From Tepidisphaeraceae bacterium (GTDB lineage: Bacteria; Planctomycetota; Phycisphaerae; Tepidisphaerales; Tepidisphaeraceae): a stretch of 64,000 nt of DNA. Location of the stretch: contig DASYHQ010000041.1 in NCBI GenBank assembly GCA_035998445.1, forward strand, positions 184,162-248,161, written 5' to 3'. Positions within the stretch are counted from its first letter, which is position 1, and every line of letters starts with the position of its first letter. Of this stretch, positions 17,368 through 25,901 are shown one piece after another. The notes under the pieces were generated by a model. It was not told the DNA's origin. It saw only the letters and a program-made list of their open reading frames with translations, and searched no databases. The translations under genes and the position numbers were made by a program.

Positions 17368-18051
17368 TCACTTCAGCTCGACGGTCCAGTAGGCGTTGTC
17401 CAGGAACGTCTTCCAACTGGAATACCGCGCGTCGGCCAACCGGATGCTGATGACCGGGCTGCGTTTCGGCTTGATCGGCTTGGTGATCAGGTGCATCTTC
17501 GCCTGCTCGGGCGTGCGGCCGCCTTTCTTCACGTTGCACTTCACGCAGCAGCAGACGATGTTGTCCCAGCTGGCCTTGCCGCCCTGGCTTTTGGGCTTCA
17601 CGTGGTCCAGCGACAGTTCGGTGGTGCTGAACTTCTTACCGCAGTACTGGCACTTGCTGCCGTCGCGCGCGTAGATGTTTCGGCGGTTGAACTTCACGTC
17701 CTGGCGGGGCAGCTTATCGTAACCCACCAGCCGGATGATGCGCGGCACCGCGATCTGGAGCCGCACGGTGTGGATCCAATCGTACTCCTCGGGCTCAAAC
17801 TCGGCCTTCAACTGGCTGAGCTCGGTCCACTCCGTAAAGTCCATGTTCGTCCAGCGCGATTGCCCGGCGGCGTCGGTGTCGATATGGACGACCTCGGCCA
17901 GGTCCTTGCACAACATCGCGAACGCGCGGCGGACGTTGATGACGCGGATCGCCTGGTAGTGCTTGTTCAGCACCAGCACGTTCGCGTTTAACGCGGAGAC
18001 TACGTTTGCCAGTGGACTGGCACCGAAGGGGTGGCTTGATTCCAGGTTCAT
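17368..18051 (-). CDS. HNH endonuclease family protein
   Basis: The 227-aa protein has a central alpha-beta region (50-140) and a C-terminal HNH domain with CQYCGKKF, the core LSLDHVKPKSQGG, NIVCCCVKCNVKKGG and a basic tail. The two CxxC pairs should bind the structural zinc and the His of DHV should be catalytic. Proteins with this layout (NANVLVLNKHYQAIRVINVRRAF at the N-terminus) are common single-copy genes in bacteria and need not be defence nucleases. The start at MNLESSHPF is preferred; an in-frame extension of 29 codons exists. Confidence 0.85.
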   Translation of the reverse strand: MNLESSHPFGASPLANVVSALNANVLVLNKHYQAIRVINVRRAFAMLCKDLAEVVHIDTDAAGQSRWTNMDFTEWTELSQLKAEFEPEEYDWIHTVRLQIAVPRIIRLVGYDKLPRQDVKFNRRNIYARDGSKCQYCGKKFSTTELSLDHVKPKSQGGKASWDNIVCCCVKCNVKKGGRTPEQAKMHLITKPIKPKRSPVISIRLADARYSSWKTFLDNAYWTVELK

Positions 18052-18318
18052 AGGGACGCTGAACCTCGCTTTGCGCAAATCGGATGGCGTGAACGGGCCA
18101 CTGATGGACCCACAATTCCCGCCCGCGGTCGGACGCAAATTCTAGCCCGCCGTCCATACAAAGGCCACACAAAACGGCCGGGACCGGTGCGATCTAACTA
18201 AAAACAAATTTTTGAGGGGTGCGACACGTTATACCTGTGCGCGTAGAGTCAGTGGACCTGGCTAAGGTTGAGGACGTTATTCCTTGCGCGTTGGGCGTTC
18301 AGCCGGAACCGGAAGTTT

Positions 18319-19179
18319 ATGATGCGATTCATCGCCATCCTTGCCCTGTTCACCACCATCACGCTGGGCACCGCCCACGCCGCGTCGCCCAAGGCCAAGC
18401 ACGTGCAGGCCGACCTGCTGGCCGACGTCTCGAACATTGCGCCCGGCAAGCCGTTCACGGTGGGCGTGCGGTTGAAGATGACGCCGCACTGGCATACTTA
18501 CTGGCTGAACCCGGGCGATTCCGGCCAGCCCGTCAAAGTGAATTGGAACCTGCCCGAGGGGTTTACTGCGGGCGATTTGCGCTTTCCGGTGCCCACGCGG
18601 TTCATGCAGCCGGGCGACATCGTCGGATATGGATACGAAGACGAGGTGATGCTGCTGGCGACCCTCACGCCCCCGGGCAACCTATCGACCGGCTCGCCCG
18701 TACCGCTGACCGCGAACGTGTCGTGGCTGGTCTGCAAGGACGTCTGCATCCCCGGCCGGGCCACCGTCGCGCTGAGCTTGCCCGTGGCGGCTACTGGTGG
18801 ATCCGCCCCGCCGGCCCATGAATCGCTGTTCCAGGAATGGGCCGCCCGGGTGCCCACGGCACCGGCCGAGGTGCTGGTGGACGGCAAGATCGCGTCGGTT
18901 CGAAAGCAAGCGAACGACCAGTACGTTGTGGAACTGCGCTGGACCAAGCCCGTGCAGAACGTCGAGTGGTTTGCCCCACCGACCGGCGACGTCGAGTTCA
19001 GCGAGGCGAAGGTCGAACACAACGGCGATTCGTCGACCGTCACGTTTACCGCTCGGCCGTTCAGCAGCGATACCCCTACAGATTTCAAATCCCTCGTGGC
19101 GACGGTCGCCTACGTGGGCCAAGACGGTAATCGCCGCGGCATCGATGTGCCGCTGGCAGCCCTGGCAGAGGCAAAATAG
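18319..19179 (+). CDS. Exported DsbD-alpha-like domain protein
   Basis: 286 aa with a clear signal peptide (MMRFIAILALFTTITLGTAHA). The mature part starts with a DsbD N-terminal-type immunoglobulin-like domain: PHWHTYWLNPGDSG, GYEDEVMLLATLTPP, and the Cys pair in SWLVCKDVCIPG. In DsbD that pair passes electrons from the membrane domain to periplasmic thioredoxin-like proteins, but no DsbD membrane domain is encoded here. The redoxin gene follows after 16 bp, so the two probably form a periplasmic redox pair. The stretch 18052-18318 upstream shows no gene. Confidence 0.85.
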   Translation: MMRFIAILALFTTITLGTAHAASPKAKHVQADLLADVSNIAPGKPFTVGVRLKMTPHWHTYWLNPGDSGQPVKVNWNLPEGFTAGDLRFPVPTRFMQPGDIVGYGYEDEVMLLATLTPPGNLSTGSPVPLTANVSWLVCKDVCIPGRATVALSLPVAATGGSAPPAHESLFQEWAARVPTAPAEVLVDGKIASVRKQANDQYVVELRWTKPVQNVEWFAPPTGDVEFSEAKVEHNGDSSTVTFTARPFSSDTPTDFKSLVATVAYVGQDGNRRGIDVPLAALAEAK

Positions 19180-19195
19180 AGAAGGAGACTCTCGT

Positions 19196-19792
19196 ATGCG
19201 TAGCGTAAATTTGTTCGTGGCGGCATTGATGATGGTTGGTTTCGTGGCGAACTTCGCCAAGGCGGACGTGAAGGTCGGCGATATGGCGCCGTCGTTCACG
19301 CTGGAAGACCAGAACGGCAAGACCCACTCGCTGAGCGACTACGCCGGCAAGGTCGTGGTGCTGGAATGGTTCAACGACGAGTGCCCGTACGTGCAGAAGC
19401 ACTACAAGGAAGGGCACATGAACGCCCTGGCCAAGCAGTACGAAGGCAAGGAAGTCGTGTGGCTGGCGGTGAACTCGTCGAACTTCACGGCCAACGACAA
19501 GAACAAGTCGATCGCCGAGAAGTGGTCGATCGACCGTCCGATCCTGAACGACGCCAGCGGCGCCACCGGTAAGGCCTACGGCGCCAAGACGACCCCTGAC
19601 ATGTTCGTCATCGGCACCGACGGCAAGGTGCTGTACAAGGGCGCCATCGACAACAACAGCGACAGCGAGACGAGCAGCATCGCCTCGGCCGAGAACCACG
19701 TCGCCAAGGCCCTGGACGAAGTGCTGGCCGACAAGCCAGTCACCAAGGCCGAAACCAAGCCTTACGGCTGCAGCGTGAAGTACGCCAAGTAA
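19196..19792 (+). CDS. Secreted redoxin/peroxiredoxin-like protein
   Basis: A 198-aa product with a signal peptide (about 1-23, ending AKA) and a thioredoxin-fold AhpC/TSA-Redoxin domain: VGDMAPSFTLEDQNGKTHSL, VVLEWFNDECPYVQKHY, GATGKAYGAKTTPDMFVIG. There is one N-terminal Cys (ECPYV) in place of a CxxC, as in many RedB/thioredoxin-like peroxidases, and a second Cys near the C-terminus (YGCSVKYAK) that could act as a resolving residue. GGAG at 19183 gives a good ribosome-binding site. It is the second gene of a two-gene operon with the DsbD-like protein. Confidence 0.85.
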   Translation: MRSVNLFVAALMMVGFVANFAKADVKVGDMAPSFTLEDQNGKTHSLSDYAGKVVVLEWFNDECPYVQKHYKEGHMNALAKQYEGKEVVWLAVNSSNFTANDKNKSIAEKWSIDRPILNDASGATGKAYGAKTTPDMFVIGTDGKVLYKGAIDNNSDSETSSIASAENHVAKALDEVLADKPVTKAETKPYGCSVKYAK

Positions 19793-19830
19793 GGCTTACC
19801 GACCGCTAGCTTGAGACGATTGATGCGAAG

Positions 19831-19860
19831 GACCTCCTGACACGTCAGGAGGTCTTTCTC
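19831..19860 (+). terminator. Terminator after the redoxin gene
   Basis: GACCTCCTGAC, AC loop, GTCAGGAGGTC, then TTTCTCGTTTT. The 11-bp perfect stem makes this a strong hairpin with a modest U-tract. Confidence 0.85.
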
Positions 19861-19878
19861 GTTTTGGAAGCAATACGA

Positions 19879-20174
19879 CCGCGGAGACGCGGAGAGCGCG
19901 GAGACAGAGGGAGGGGGAGGAGTAGCTTGGAGTTGTGCTCTCGAGGAGAGTGTCGCGATGGTCGTTTTCCGGGGAGCGTGTCAAAGATTTTCGTCGCGGT
20001 TGGCTTTACCGTGGCATGGGCGTCTCGCCCATGCTTGTCGTGACGCCGGAAGACAAGATTAATTGCAGCGGCATGGTCGGCGCAACGGCCTGCAAATTGC
20101 ATTTCTCGTTCCAGTCAAAACGCATGGGCGGGACGCCCATGCCACGGGCGAAGCGTCCTCCGCGTCTCCGCGGT
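19879..20174. repeat. Nested repeat: GCGGAGACGCGG arms enclosing REP-like copy E
   Basis: Outer arms CCGCGGAGACGCGGAG (19879) and CTCCGCGTCTCCGCGG (20158) enclose the REP-like element 20009-20148 (GTGGCATGGGCGTCTCGCCC to the inverse ending GCCACGG). One element thus sits in the loop of another. No gene lies in 19861-20193. Confidence 0.8.
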
Positions 20175-20193
20175 GAAGCATTTCCTTCTGCAT

Positions 20194-21219
20194 CTACCGC
20201 CGCGACATCAGCAGCAGCGTGGCGGTGAGCAGTTGCAAAGCGATGGCGGCGAGCAAGGCGTCGACGCGTTGGTCGGGGTTCAGGTAGGCGTAGAGCAGCG
20301 CGCCCAGCGCCAGGATCTGGACGATGCCGGCCAGTAGCTTGGGGACGGAGAAGTCGTGGTCGGGCTGTTCCCGCTGGCGCTTCAGTTCATGCAATATCTG
20401 CTCGGCCAGCAGTTCCAGCTTCGCCGAGCTGGCGGGGGGCGTCGCGGTCGACACTTGCCCCGAAGTGGCGGCTGCGGGTAGCGCAGCGGTGGGTTTGCCG
20501 GAGCCGGTGACCATGGGTTGGGCGAGCATGCGGATCGCCGGTGACGGTGAGCCCGCGGCCGGTTGTGACGGTGGGGGGAAGCTGCGTTCGTGGTCGACCG
20601 CGGGGGCATCGTGGTCGGCCGGGTGCGATGTGTCGGCGGGCAGGGTGGGGTGGCGCTCGATGTACTCGATCGCCTCCTTCAGCGTGGTCGCGATGTGTTC
20701 CGGCCGAACGGTCATCTCCTGCTCGGCCGCGGGGGACTTGGACAGGCCCGGCGCGCTGAACAGCACCGTGCGGCAACCGGCCGCAATGCCGGCCTCGATA
20801 TCGCGCGGGGCGTCGCCGACCACCCAACTGCGGGAAAGGTCCAAGGCCAGCGTGCGGGCGGCCTCCAGGATCATGCCGGGCTTGGGCTTGCGCAACTGGC
20901 TGTCGTGGCGATATTCCTCAACAGTGCCGTCGGGGTGATACGGGCAGAAGGCGTGGCGATCGATGACCGCGCCGGGGTGGCTGCCCAGCAGCAGTTCATC
21001 CAGCCGTGCGTTGACGGCGTGGACGGCGTCCTCGTCGAACATGCCGCGCGCCACACCGCTCTGGTTGCTGACGACGATCGCCGCGTACCCCAGTTGCCGC
21101 GTCCGCGCCACCGCGGCGGCGGCGCCGTCGACCAGCACGACCTTCGCGGGGTCGCCAAGGTACGCGTCGCAGGCGATCAGCGTGTTGTCTCGATCGAAGA
21201 AGATGGCGGGACGCTTCAT
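20194..21219 (-). CDS. D-glycero-D-manno-heptose bisphosphate phosphatase-like (HisB-N/GmhB HAD family) with C-terminal membrane segment
   Basis: Residues 1-180 are a HAD phosphatase of the GmhB/HisB-N type: IFFDRDNTLI, VVSNQSGVARG, CPYHPDGTVEEY with a zinc-loop-like Cys/His pattern, RKPKPGMILEA and WVVGDAPRDIEAG. This is joined through a Pro/Ala/Ser-rich linker (about 190-270) to a coil (LELLAEQILHELKRQREQ) and two hydrophobic helices ending LLTATLLLMSRR. GmhB enzymes are normally soluble and about 190 aa; the tail would anchor this one in the membrane. The start is at MKRPAIFFDRD; upstream codons lie in repeat DNA. Confidence 0.8.
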   Translation of the reverse strand: MKRPAIFFDRDNTLIACDAYLGDPAKVVLVDGAAAAVARTRQLGYAAIVVSNQSGVARGMFDEDAVHAVNARLDELLLGSHPGAVIDRHAFCPYHPDGTVEEYRHDSQLRKPKPGMILEAARTLALDLSRSWVVGDAPRDIEAGIAAGCRTVLFSAPGLSKSPAAEQEMTVRPEHIATTLKEAIEYIERHPTLPADTSHPADHDAPAVDHERSFPPPSQPAAGSPSPAIRMLAQPMVTGSGKPTAALPAAATSGQVSTATPPASSAKLELLAEQILHELKRQREQPDHDFSVPKLLAGIVQILALGALLYAYLNPDQRVDALLAAIALQLLTATLLLMSRR

Positions 21220-21228
21220 GACGACCGG

Positions 21229-21234
21229 ATTAGA
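21229..21234 (-). promoter_or_regulatory. -10-like hexamer TCTAAT ahead of the gmhB-like gene
   Basis: On the minus strand TCTAAT is nine nucleotides before the ATG at 21219. Confidence 0.35.
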
Positions 21235-21284
21235 ACCGATGGGCGTTGCCGTGGGCAAATTTACAGAAGGTTTGGGACTCCGGT

Positions 21285-21399
21285 CCCCTCTCCCGGTACG
21301 CCGGGGGAGGGTTAGGGAGGGGGCCGAGCGCCACGCATCACGAAGACGTGCAGAGCCCCCTCCCCAGCCCTCCCCCGCGCGCGTACGCGGGAGAGGGGG
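21285..21399. repeat. CTCTCCCGG-family inverted-repeat element, solo copy
   Basis: CCCCTCTCCCGGTACGCCGG on the left and GCGTACGCGGGAGAGGGG on the right, about 115 bp overall, between trmL and the gmhB-like gene. The arms have diverged more than in other copies. Confidence 0.75.
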
Positions 21400-21417
21400 C
21401 AAGAAGGAGGACTCCAT

Positions 21418-21906
21418 TTAGCGTTGAGCCTGCGTCGCGCGCAGCGCCTCGTACAACCCGATCCCCGCAGCGGTCGAGAGGTTCAGGCAGCGTTCTCCCG
21501 CGGCTTGTGGAATGCGGAGCGTCTGATCGGGAAAGCGCGATAAGACGTCATCGTCGATGCCGTGCGTCTCGCTGCCGAAGACGAGCCAGTCGCCGTCGCG
21601 AAAGTCCGCTTGCCAGAGGCCGCGGTCGGCCTTGGTGGTGAACAGCCACATCCGCCCGTCACCCACCGCGGCCAGGAACGCCGCGGCGTCGTCGTGGACG
21701 GTGAGCTTCAGGCGTGGCCAGTAGTCCATCGCGCTGCGCTTCAACTGCTTGTCCGACAGGATGAACCCCAACGGCCGCACGAGGTGCAGTTCCGTGCCCG
21801 TGGCCACGCACATGCGGGCGATGTTGCCGGTGTTCGGGGCGATCTGGGGCCGCAGGAGCGCGACCTTGGTCGAGTGGGGCGGGAGGATTGAAGAAGCTTT
21901 CGACAT
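21418..21906 (-). CDS. trmL: tRNA (cytidine/uridine-2'-O)-methyltransferase TrmL
   Basis: A SPOUT-fold enzyme methylating the ribose of position 34 in tRNA-Leu. The 162-aa length matches the family. Motifs are RPQIAPNTGNIARMC (about 20-34), VRPLGF, WLVFGSETHGI and the knot-forming IPQAAGERCLNLSTAAGIGLYEALR at the C-terminus. The ATG at 21906 is taken because homology begins there; an upstream extension translates repeat DNA. Confidence 0.93.
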   Translation of the reverse strand: MSKASSILPPHSTKVALLRPQIAPNTGNIARMCVATGTELHLVRPLGFILSDKQLKRSAMDYWPRLKLTVHDDAAAFLAAVGDGRMWLFTTKADRGLWQADFRDGDWLVFGSETHGIDDDVLSRFPDQTLRIPQAAGERCLNLSTAAGIGLYEALRATQAQR

Positions 21907-21930
21907 TCGGTCTTCGCGGGCAGGGGGATT

Positions 21931-22060
21931 GAATGACCAATGACCAAACCAGAATGACCAATCAATCACCAATGACCAATACCCAAGTCAGGTTCCCGTC
22001 TTCATTGTTCATTGGTGCTTGGTCATTCATTGGTCATTCTGGTTTGCTCATTGGTCATTC
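21931..22060. repeat. ATTGGTCATT-type inverted repeat
   Basis: Several copies of AATGACCAA on the left half face ATTGGTCATT copies on the right half, giving a long imperfect palindrome that fills the gap upstream of trmL. Confidence 0.8.
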
Positions 22061-22061
22061 T

Positions 22062-22865
22062 TCACCCGCCCTGATACACAATCGCCCCTTCCCGATCCGC
22101 CTGAATGAACTTCTCCGTCTCGTGGCAGAACGCCGTCAGTCTTCCCCGCGGGTCGGTGGCGGCGGCGGTGTCGACCAGGGTGACGTGGGGGCCGCGGATC
22201 GGGTGGAACGGTTGCAGCAGCAGGTTGTGATAGAACGGCGTCGGCGTGTGGCCGAAGTAGCCGGTGCGCGACCACGTCTTGTCGTCGGTAATCTGCCGCT
22301 CGGCGAAGCGCGTCCAGACGACGTCGCGGCGGGCCCGCGCGTTGGTGGTCAGCCGGGGGGGCAGCGGCGCCTCGGGCGTCAGGTCGTTCGGGTACCAGTA
22401 AGCGTGGGCGATGAAGAAGTCGTCCTGTTCGATCACCGGCGGCAAGTTCTGGATGAACGCCTTGTGCCGGTCCGGCACCGCATTGCGGATGCGCGCCAGG
22501 CCGGCGGCGGGGTCGCGGCGAATCTCGCGCAGCTCCGGCGCGTCGATGCCGTAGCTGGTCAGCGTCTCGGCCAGGCCGAACTCCAGAAACCACCGCACCG
22601 CCAGCGATGGGTCGTTCGTGGCATCGTTGTCGGCGAAGCATTGGCCGGTCAGGATGAGCTGGAAGATGTCGTCGTGATTGCCACGGATGAACCGCGCGCC
22701 CCGCAGCGACAGCAGCCGATCGATCACCCCGCAACTGGCCGGCCCGCGGTTGACGTAGTCGCCGGTGAAGAACAGCTGCGCGTGCGCATCCTGCCGCGCG
22801 ATCGCGCTCAGCAGCGCCTCGAGCGGTCGCAGCATGCCGTGTATGTCACCGATGATCCAACGCAT
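22062..22865 (-). CDS. Calcineurin-like metallophosphatase (PP1/Ap4A-hydrolase type)
   Basis: A 267-aa phosphoesterase with the metal motifs GDIHG (6-10), GDYVNRG, RGNHDD, HAYWYPNDL and GHTPTPF. The short spacing and the opening MRWIIGDIHGMLRPLEALL match serine/threonine protein phosphatases of the PrpA/PrpB type and symmetrical Ap4A hydrolases; the sequence alone does not separate the two. It is a single gene on the minus strand, with its stop directly next to the ATTGGTCATT repeat. A start further upstream would translate low-complexity DNA. Confidence 0.85.
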   Translation of the reverse strand: MRWIIGDIHGMLRPLEALLSAIARQDAHAQLFFTGDYVNRGPASCGVIDRLLSLRGARFIRGNHDDIFQLILTGQCFADNDATNDPSLAVRWFLEFGLAETLTSYGIDAPELREIRRDPAAGLARIRNAVPDRHKAFIQNLPPVIEQDDFFIAHAYWYPNDLTPEAPLPPRLTTNARARRDVVWTRFAERQITDDKTWSRTGYFGHTPTPFYHNLLLQPFHPIRGPHVTLVDTAAATDPRGRLTAFCHETEKFIQADREGAIVYQGG

Positions 22866-23064
22866 CCGTGGGAAAGATAGAGCAAGAGCGGGAAGGGGGG
22901 AAGGTGGAGGGGGATTGCGGATTGCGGAATGGGGCGTGCGGAGTGCGGATGGTGTGATGCGATGCCGGTGTGGGCCGCTTGCAGCTGTCATGCCGAGCGG
23001 AGCCTTAAGGCTGGTGGACCAGACACCTGTCGCCTGGCGCGCGCCATTGTCATCCCGATGGGAG

Positions 23065-23230
23065 CCTAGAGCGTGTTATGCACTTTCCAGATCAGAAGCT
23101 GGCTTGGGTGCCACGGTTTGGTACTCCAAGCCGTGCCGGTACACGCAGACACGGCTTGGAGTACCAAACCGTGGCACCCAGCATCGCACGCCTGCGTTAC
23201 TGACCCCGAAAGTGCCTAACACGCTCTAGG
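23065..23230. repeat. Two nested palindromes (AGAGCGTGTTA outside, CCACGGTTTGG inside)
   Basis: Outer arms CCTAGAGCGTGTTATGCACT and its inverse with small differences (AGTGCCTAACACGCTCTAGG) enclose a perfect inner pair GGGTGCCACGGTTTGGTACT.. and its complement at 23111-23186. The surrounding 22866-23064 stretch has only a degenerate GTCATCCCGATGGGAG half element. Confidence 0.85.
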
Positions 23231-23288
23231 AGAACTGCCTCGCTGCCATGAACGCCGAGCGGCATTCCGATCGACCAAGCAGGCCGCC

Positions 23289-23540
23289 TGAGTCATCGAG
23301 GAAGGCATCTGAGTCATCGAGGGAGGCACCTGAGTCACCCAAGAGGGCACCTGAGCGACTGATGGGGGTACATGAACGACCCATGGGGGCACATGGGTCA
23401 CTCATGGGGGCACATGAGTCGCTCATGGGGGCACATGAGTCACTGATGGGGGCCCATGGATGGCTCATGGGGGCACATGAGTCACTGATGGGGGCCCATG
23501 GATGGCTCATGGGGGCCCATGAATCGTTCATGCGGGCCGA
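23289..23540. repeat. 21-bp minisatellite, about 12 units
   Basis: Units of the form GGGGGCACATGAGTCACTCA(T), degenerate on the left (GAGTCATCGAGGAAGGCATC) and nearly identical on the right. As with the array at 3720, the 21-bp period keeps frames open on both strands (heptad LMGAHES), but I see no gene evidence. Confidence 0.85.
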
Positions 23541-23752
23541 CATGTTGACCGGGTGAGGGGGTGGGGAAGGCGTTGAGGCGTCGGGTGGCTCGGAAGGGGG
23601 GATTTTCTCGGACGGGGCGGGGCGGGTGGGTTATCGGGCGCGGGGGCGGTGGGTTCATGCGGCGCCGCCTTGACACCCGTTCCCGTCAACCGCTACAACG
23701 CGACGGTTTGGGGGCCTGTGTGGCGGATGCGTGACCGGGCGATGCGTCTTAT

Positions 23753-25126
23753 ATGGTGTGGCCGTCCTTCCAACTTGCGCTCGCGGACGGCATCGTGCAC
23801 CGGTTGGTCTTCGACTCGCTCGACCTGCCCAACACGCTGATGACGCGCACGGTCTTCGGCGTCGCGGTGGCGATGTTCGTCTTCGTGCCGAGCATCCTGT
23901 TGATCGCGGTGCTGGGCATCTGGTGGGAACGCAAGGTGGCCGGGCGCATCCAGAGCCGGCCGGGGCCGAACCGGGTGGGGCCGATCGGCATCCTGCAGAG
24001 CTTCGCCGACGGCATCAAGCTGATCACCAAAGAAGACCTGCGGCCGGCCGGGGCGGATGCCGTCCTGTTCAAGATCGCGCCGTACCTGGCGTTCATCCCC
24101 GTCTTCGCCGTCTTCCTCGCGCTGCCGTTCGGGCCGGACATGACCTTCGAACCGCGGCTGAGCGCGGGGGTGTTCTGGATTTTGGCGATGATGGCGATCG
24201 AGGTGATCGGCGTGATCCTGGCGGGGTGGTCGAGCAACAACAAGTGGAGCCTGTACGGCGCGATGCGCGAGGCGTGCCAGATCGTGAGCTATGAGGTGCC
24301 GCTGGGGTTGTCGATCATCGTGGGTGTGATGGCGGCCGGCACGCTGAACATGGTGCAGCTGGGGCATTTGCAGGGCGGCGGCATTCACACCTGGCTGGTG
24401 TTTCAGAACCCGTTCGCCATGGGGGCCTTCGTCGTCTACTTCATCGCGTCGCTGGCGTCGAACAAGCGGGCGCCGTTCGATTTGCCGGAAAGCGACTCGG
24501 AGCTGGTGGCGGGGTATCACACGGAATACTCGGGGATGCGGTTCGCGTTCTTCTTCTTCGCCGAGTACGCGGCCATGTTCGTGGTGGCCGGGATTCAGGT
24601 GGGGCTGTTCCTGGGCGGCTGGCACGACCCGCTGGGGCTCATCGGCTACTTCGACGCCGCCTGGCGCCCTGCGTGGCAGGCGAACCCGACGCTCGCCAGT
24701 GCGTGGCCATTGCTGTTGTTGAACGTGGTGGGGGTGGGCATCTTCGTCGGCAAGTGCATCCTGCTGGTCTTCGTGCAGATGTGGCTAAGGTGGACGCTGC
24801 CCCGGCCGCGGATCGATCAGGTGCTGTACACGTGCATCAAGGTGCTGTTGCCGCTAACGTGCGTGCTGTTGCTGGGCACGGCGTTGTGGCAGTTGCTGAT
24901 CGCGCCGATGCCGGGCGTGCCGTGGCGCGACTTCAACCCCTACCTGCCGCGCGACTGGTCGGTCGCCGGCTCGCTGGGGGCGTTCGTGGCGCAGATGATC
25001 CTGGCCAACCTGGGTGGGGCGGTCATCGGCACGATCGTCTTCTGGATCGTCCACGCCCGCGGGCTGGACCCTGGCCGTCGACATAAGAAGCGCCTGACCG
25101 ACCCCGCGCCGATCCCGGTTCCGTAG
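23753..25126 (+). CDS. nuoH: NADH-quinone oxidoreductase subunit H
   Basis: A membrane subunit of complex I that lines the quinone chamber. The 457-aa protein is longer than E. coli NuoH (325 aa), mainly in the loops and C-terminal part. Signatures are WERKVAGRIQSRPGPNRVGP, GILQSFADGIKLITKED, EACQIVSYEVPLGL and NKRAPFDLPESDSELVAGYHTEYSG. At least eight hydrophobic segments are visible. It is the first gene of a complex I cluster; the stop abuts the start of nuoJ. No nuoI gene follows, contrary to the usual nuoH-nuoI-nuoJ order. Confidence 0.95.
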   Translation: MVWPSFQLALADGIVHRLVFDSLDLPNTLMTRTVFGVAVAMFVFVPSILLIAVLGIWWERKVAGRIQSRPGPNRVGPIGILQSFADGIKLITKEDLRPAGADAVLFKIAPYLAFIPVFAVFLALPFGPDMTFEPRLSAGVFWILAMMAIEVIGVILAGWSSNNKWSLYGAMREACQIVSYEVPLGLSIIVGVMAAGTLNMVQLGHLQGGGIHTWLVFQNPFAMGAFVVYFIASLASNKRAPFDLPESDSELVAGYHTEYSGMRFAFFFFAEYAAMFVVAGIQVGLFLGGWHDPLGLIGYFDAAWRPAWQANPTLASAWPLLLLNVVGVGIFVGKCILLVFVQMWLRWTLPRPRIDQVLYTCIKVLLPLTCVLLLGTALWQLLIAPMPGVPWRDFNPYLPRDWSVAGSLGAFVAQMILANLGGAVIGTIVFWIVHARGLDPGRRHKKRLTDPAPIPVP

Positions 25127-25708
25127 ATGCTGCCGATCGCCCTCGACATCCTCGCCCAAGCCAACGCCCCCGCGGCCCAGCCTGCCGGCTCGCTCGCGGG
25201 CGCGGCGTTGTTCTACGCGTTCGCGCTCTTTTGCGTGGGGGCCGCGCTGACGGTGGCGTTCTCGAAGAACATCGTGCGGATGGCGGTGGCGCTGATGTTC
25301 GCTCTGGTGGGGATCGCCGGCCTGTACTTCCTGCTGAACGCCGAGTTCCTGGCAGCGGTGCAGCTGGTCATCTACACCGGTGGCACGCTGATTTTGATGA
25401 TCTTCGGCGTGATGCTGACCAGCCGCAAGGCCGTCAGCCGCTTCCAACCGAAGCGCGGCGAGTACGTGCTGGCGATCCTGATCGCCGCCGTGCTGCTTGG
25501 CACGCTGACGCTCGCCATCACGCGATGGACGAGCGCCAATCCGTCGCCGGTGGTCGCGCAGACCGAACACGATCCTTACGCGCTGTCGAACCTGGGCCAG
25601 GCGTTGCTGGGCGACTACCTGATACCGTTCGAACTGGCGAGCGTGCTGCTGCTGACCGTGATGATCGGCGCCGCGTATCTGGCAAGAGGGAGGCGGGAGA
25701 CGAGTTGA
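25127..25708 (+). CDS. nuoJ: NADH-quinone oxidoreductase subunit J
   Basis: 193-aa membrane protein with five hydrophobic helices. The conserved segment KNIVRMAVALMFALVGIAGLY followed by LNAEFLAAVQLVIYTGGTLILMIFGVML identifies NuoJ. The ATG follows the nuoH stop with no gap, so translation is probably coupled. An inverted-repeat element separates it from nuoK. Confidence 0.93.
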   Translation: MLPIALDILAQANAPAAQPAGSLAGAALFYAFALFCVGAALTVAFSKNIVRMAVALMFALVGIAGLYFLLNAEFLAAVQLVIYTGGTLILMIFGVMLTSRKAVSRFQPKRGEYVLAILIAAVLLGTLTLAITRWTSANPSPVVAQTEHDPYALSNLGQALLGDYLIPFELASVLLLTVMIGAAYLARGRRETS

Positions 25709-25728
25709 ATTGTGGAGAGCCCTCCGGT

Positions 25729-25867
25729 CCCCTCTCCCGGTACGCCGGGAGAGGGTTAGGGTGAGGGTGATTTCGAACTGCGAACGCGCCGGCCATTGCA
25801 AGTTCCGAGCTGCTCGTCACTCGAAATGCACCCTCACCCAGCCTCTCCCGGAGTACCGGGAGAGGGG
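25729..25867. repeat. CTCTCCCGG-family element inside the nuo cluster
   Basis: CCCCTCTCCCGGTACGCCGG..TTAGGGTGAGGGTGATTTCG faces CACCCTCACCCAGCCTCTCC..GGGAGAGGGG. The element splits nuoJ from nuoK without breaking either gene. Confidence 0.85.
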
Positions 25868-25901
25868 CAGGAAGTCGCCCGTCCCAACTTGATTGCGAAC
25901 G

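Noticed and set aside
23248..23556. A 102-codon frame with LMGAHES repeats
   Set aside because: The same explanation: a 21-bp tandem array open on both strands.
22866..23752. A hidden gene upstream of nuoH
   Set aside because: The stretch is accounted for by a half repeat, two nested palindromes and a minisatellite; no frame with family similarity was found.
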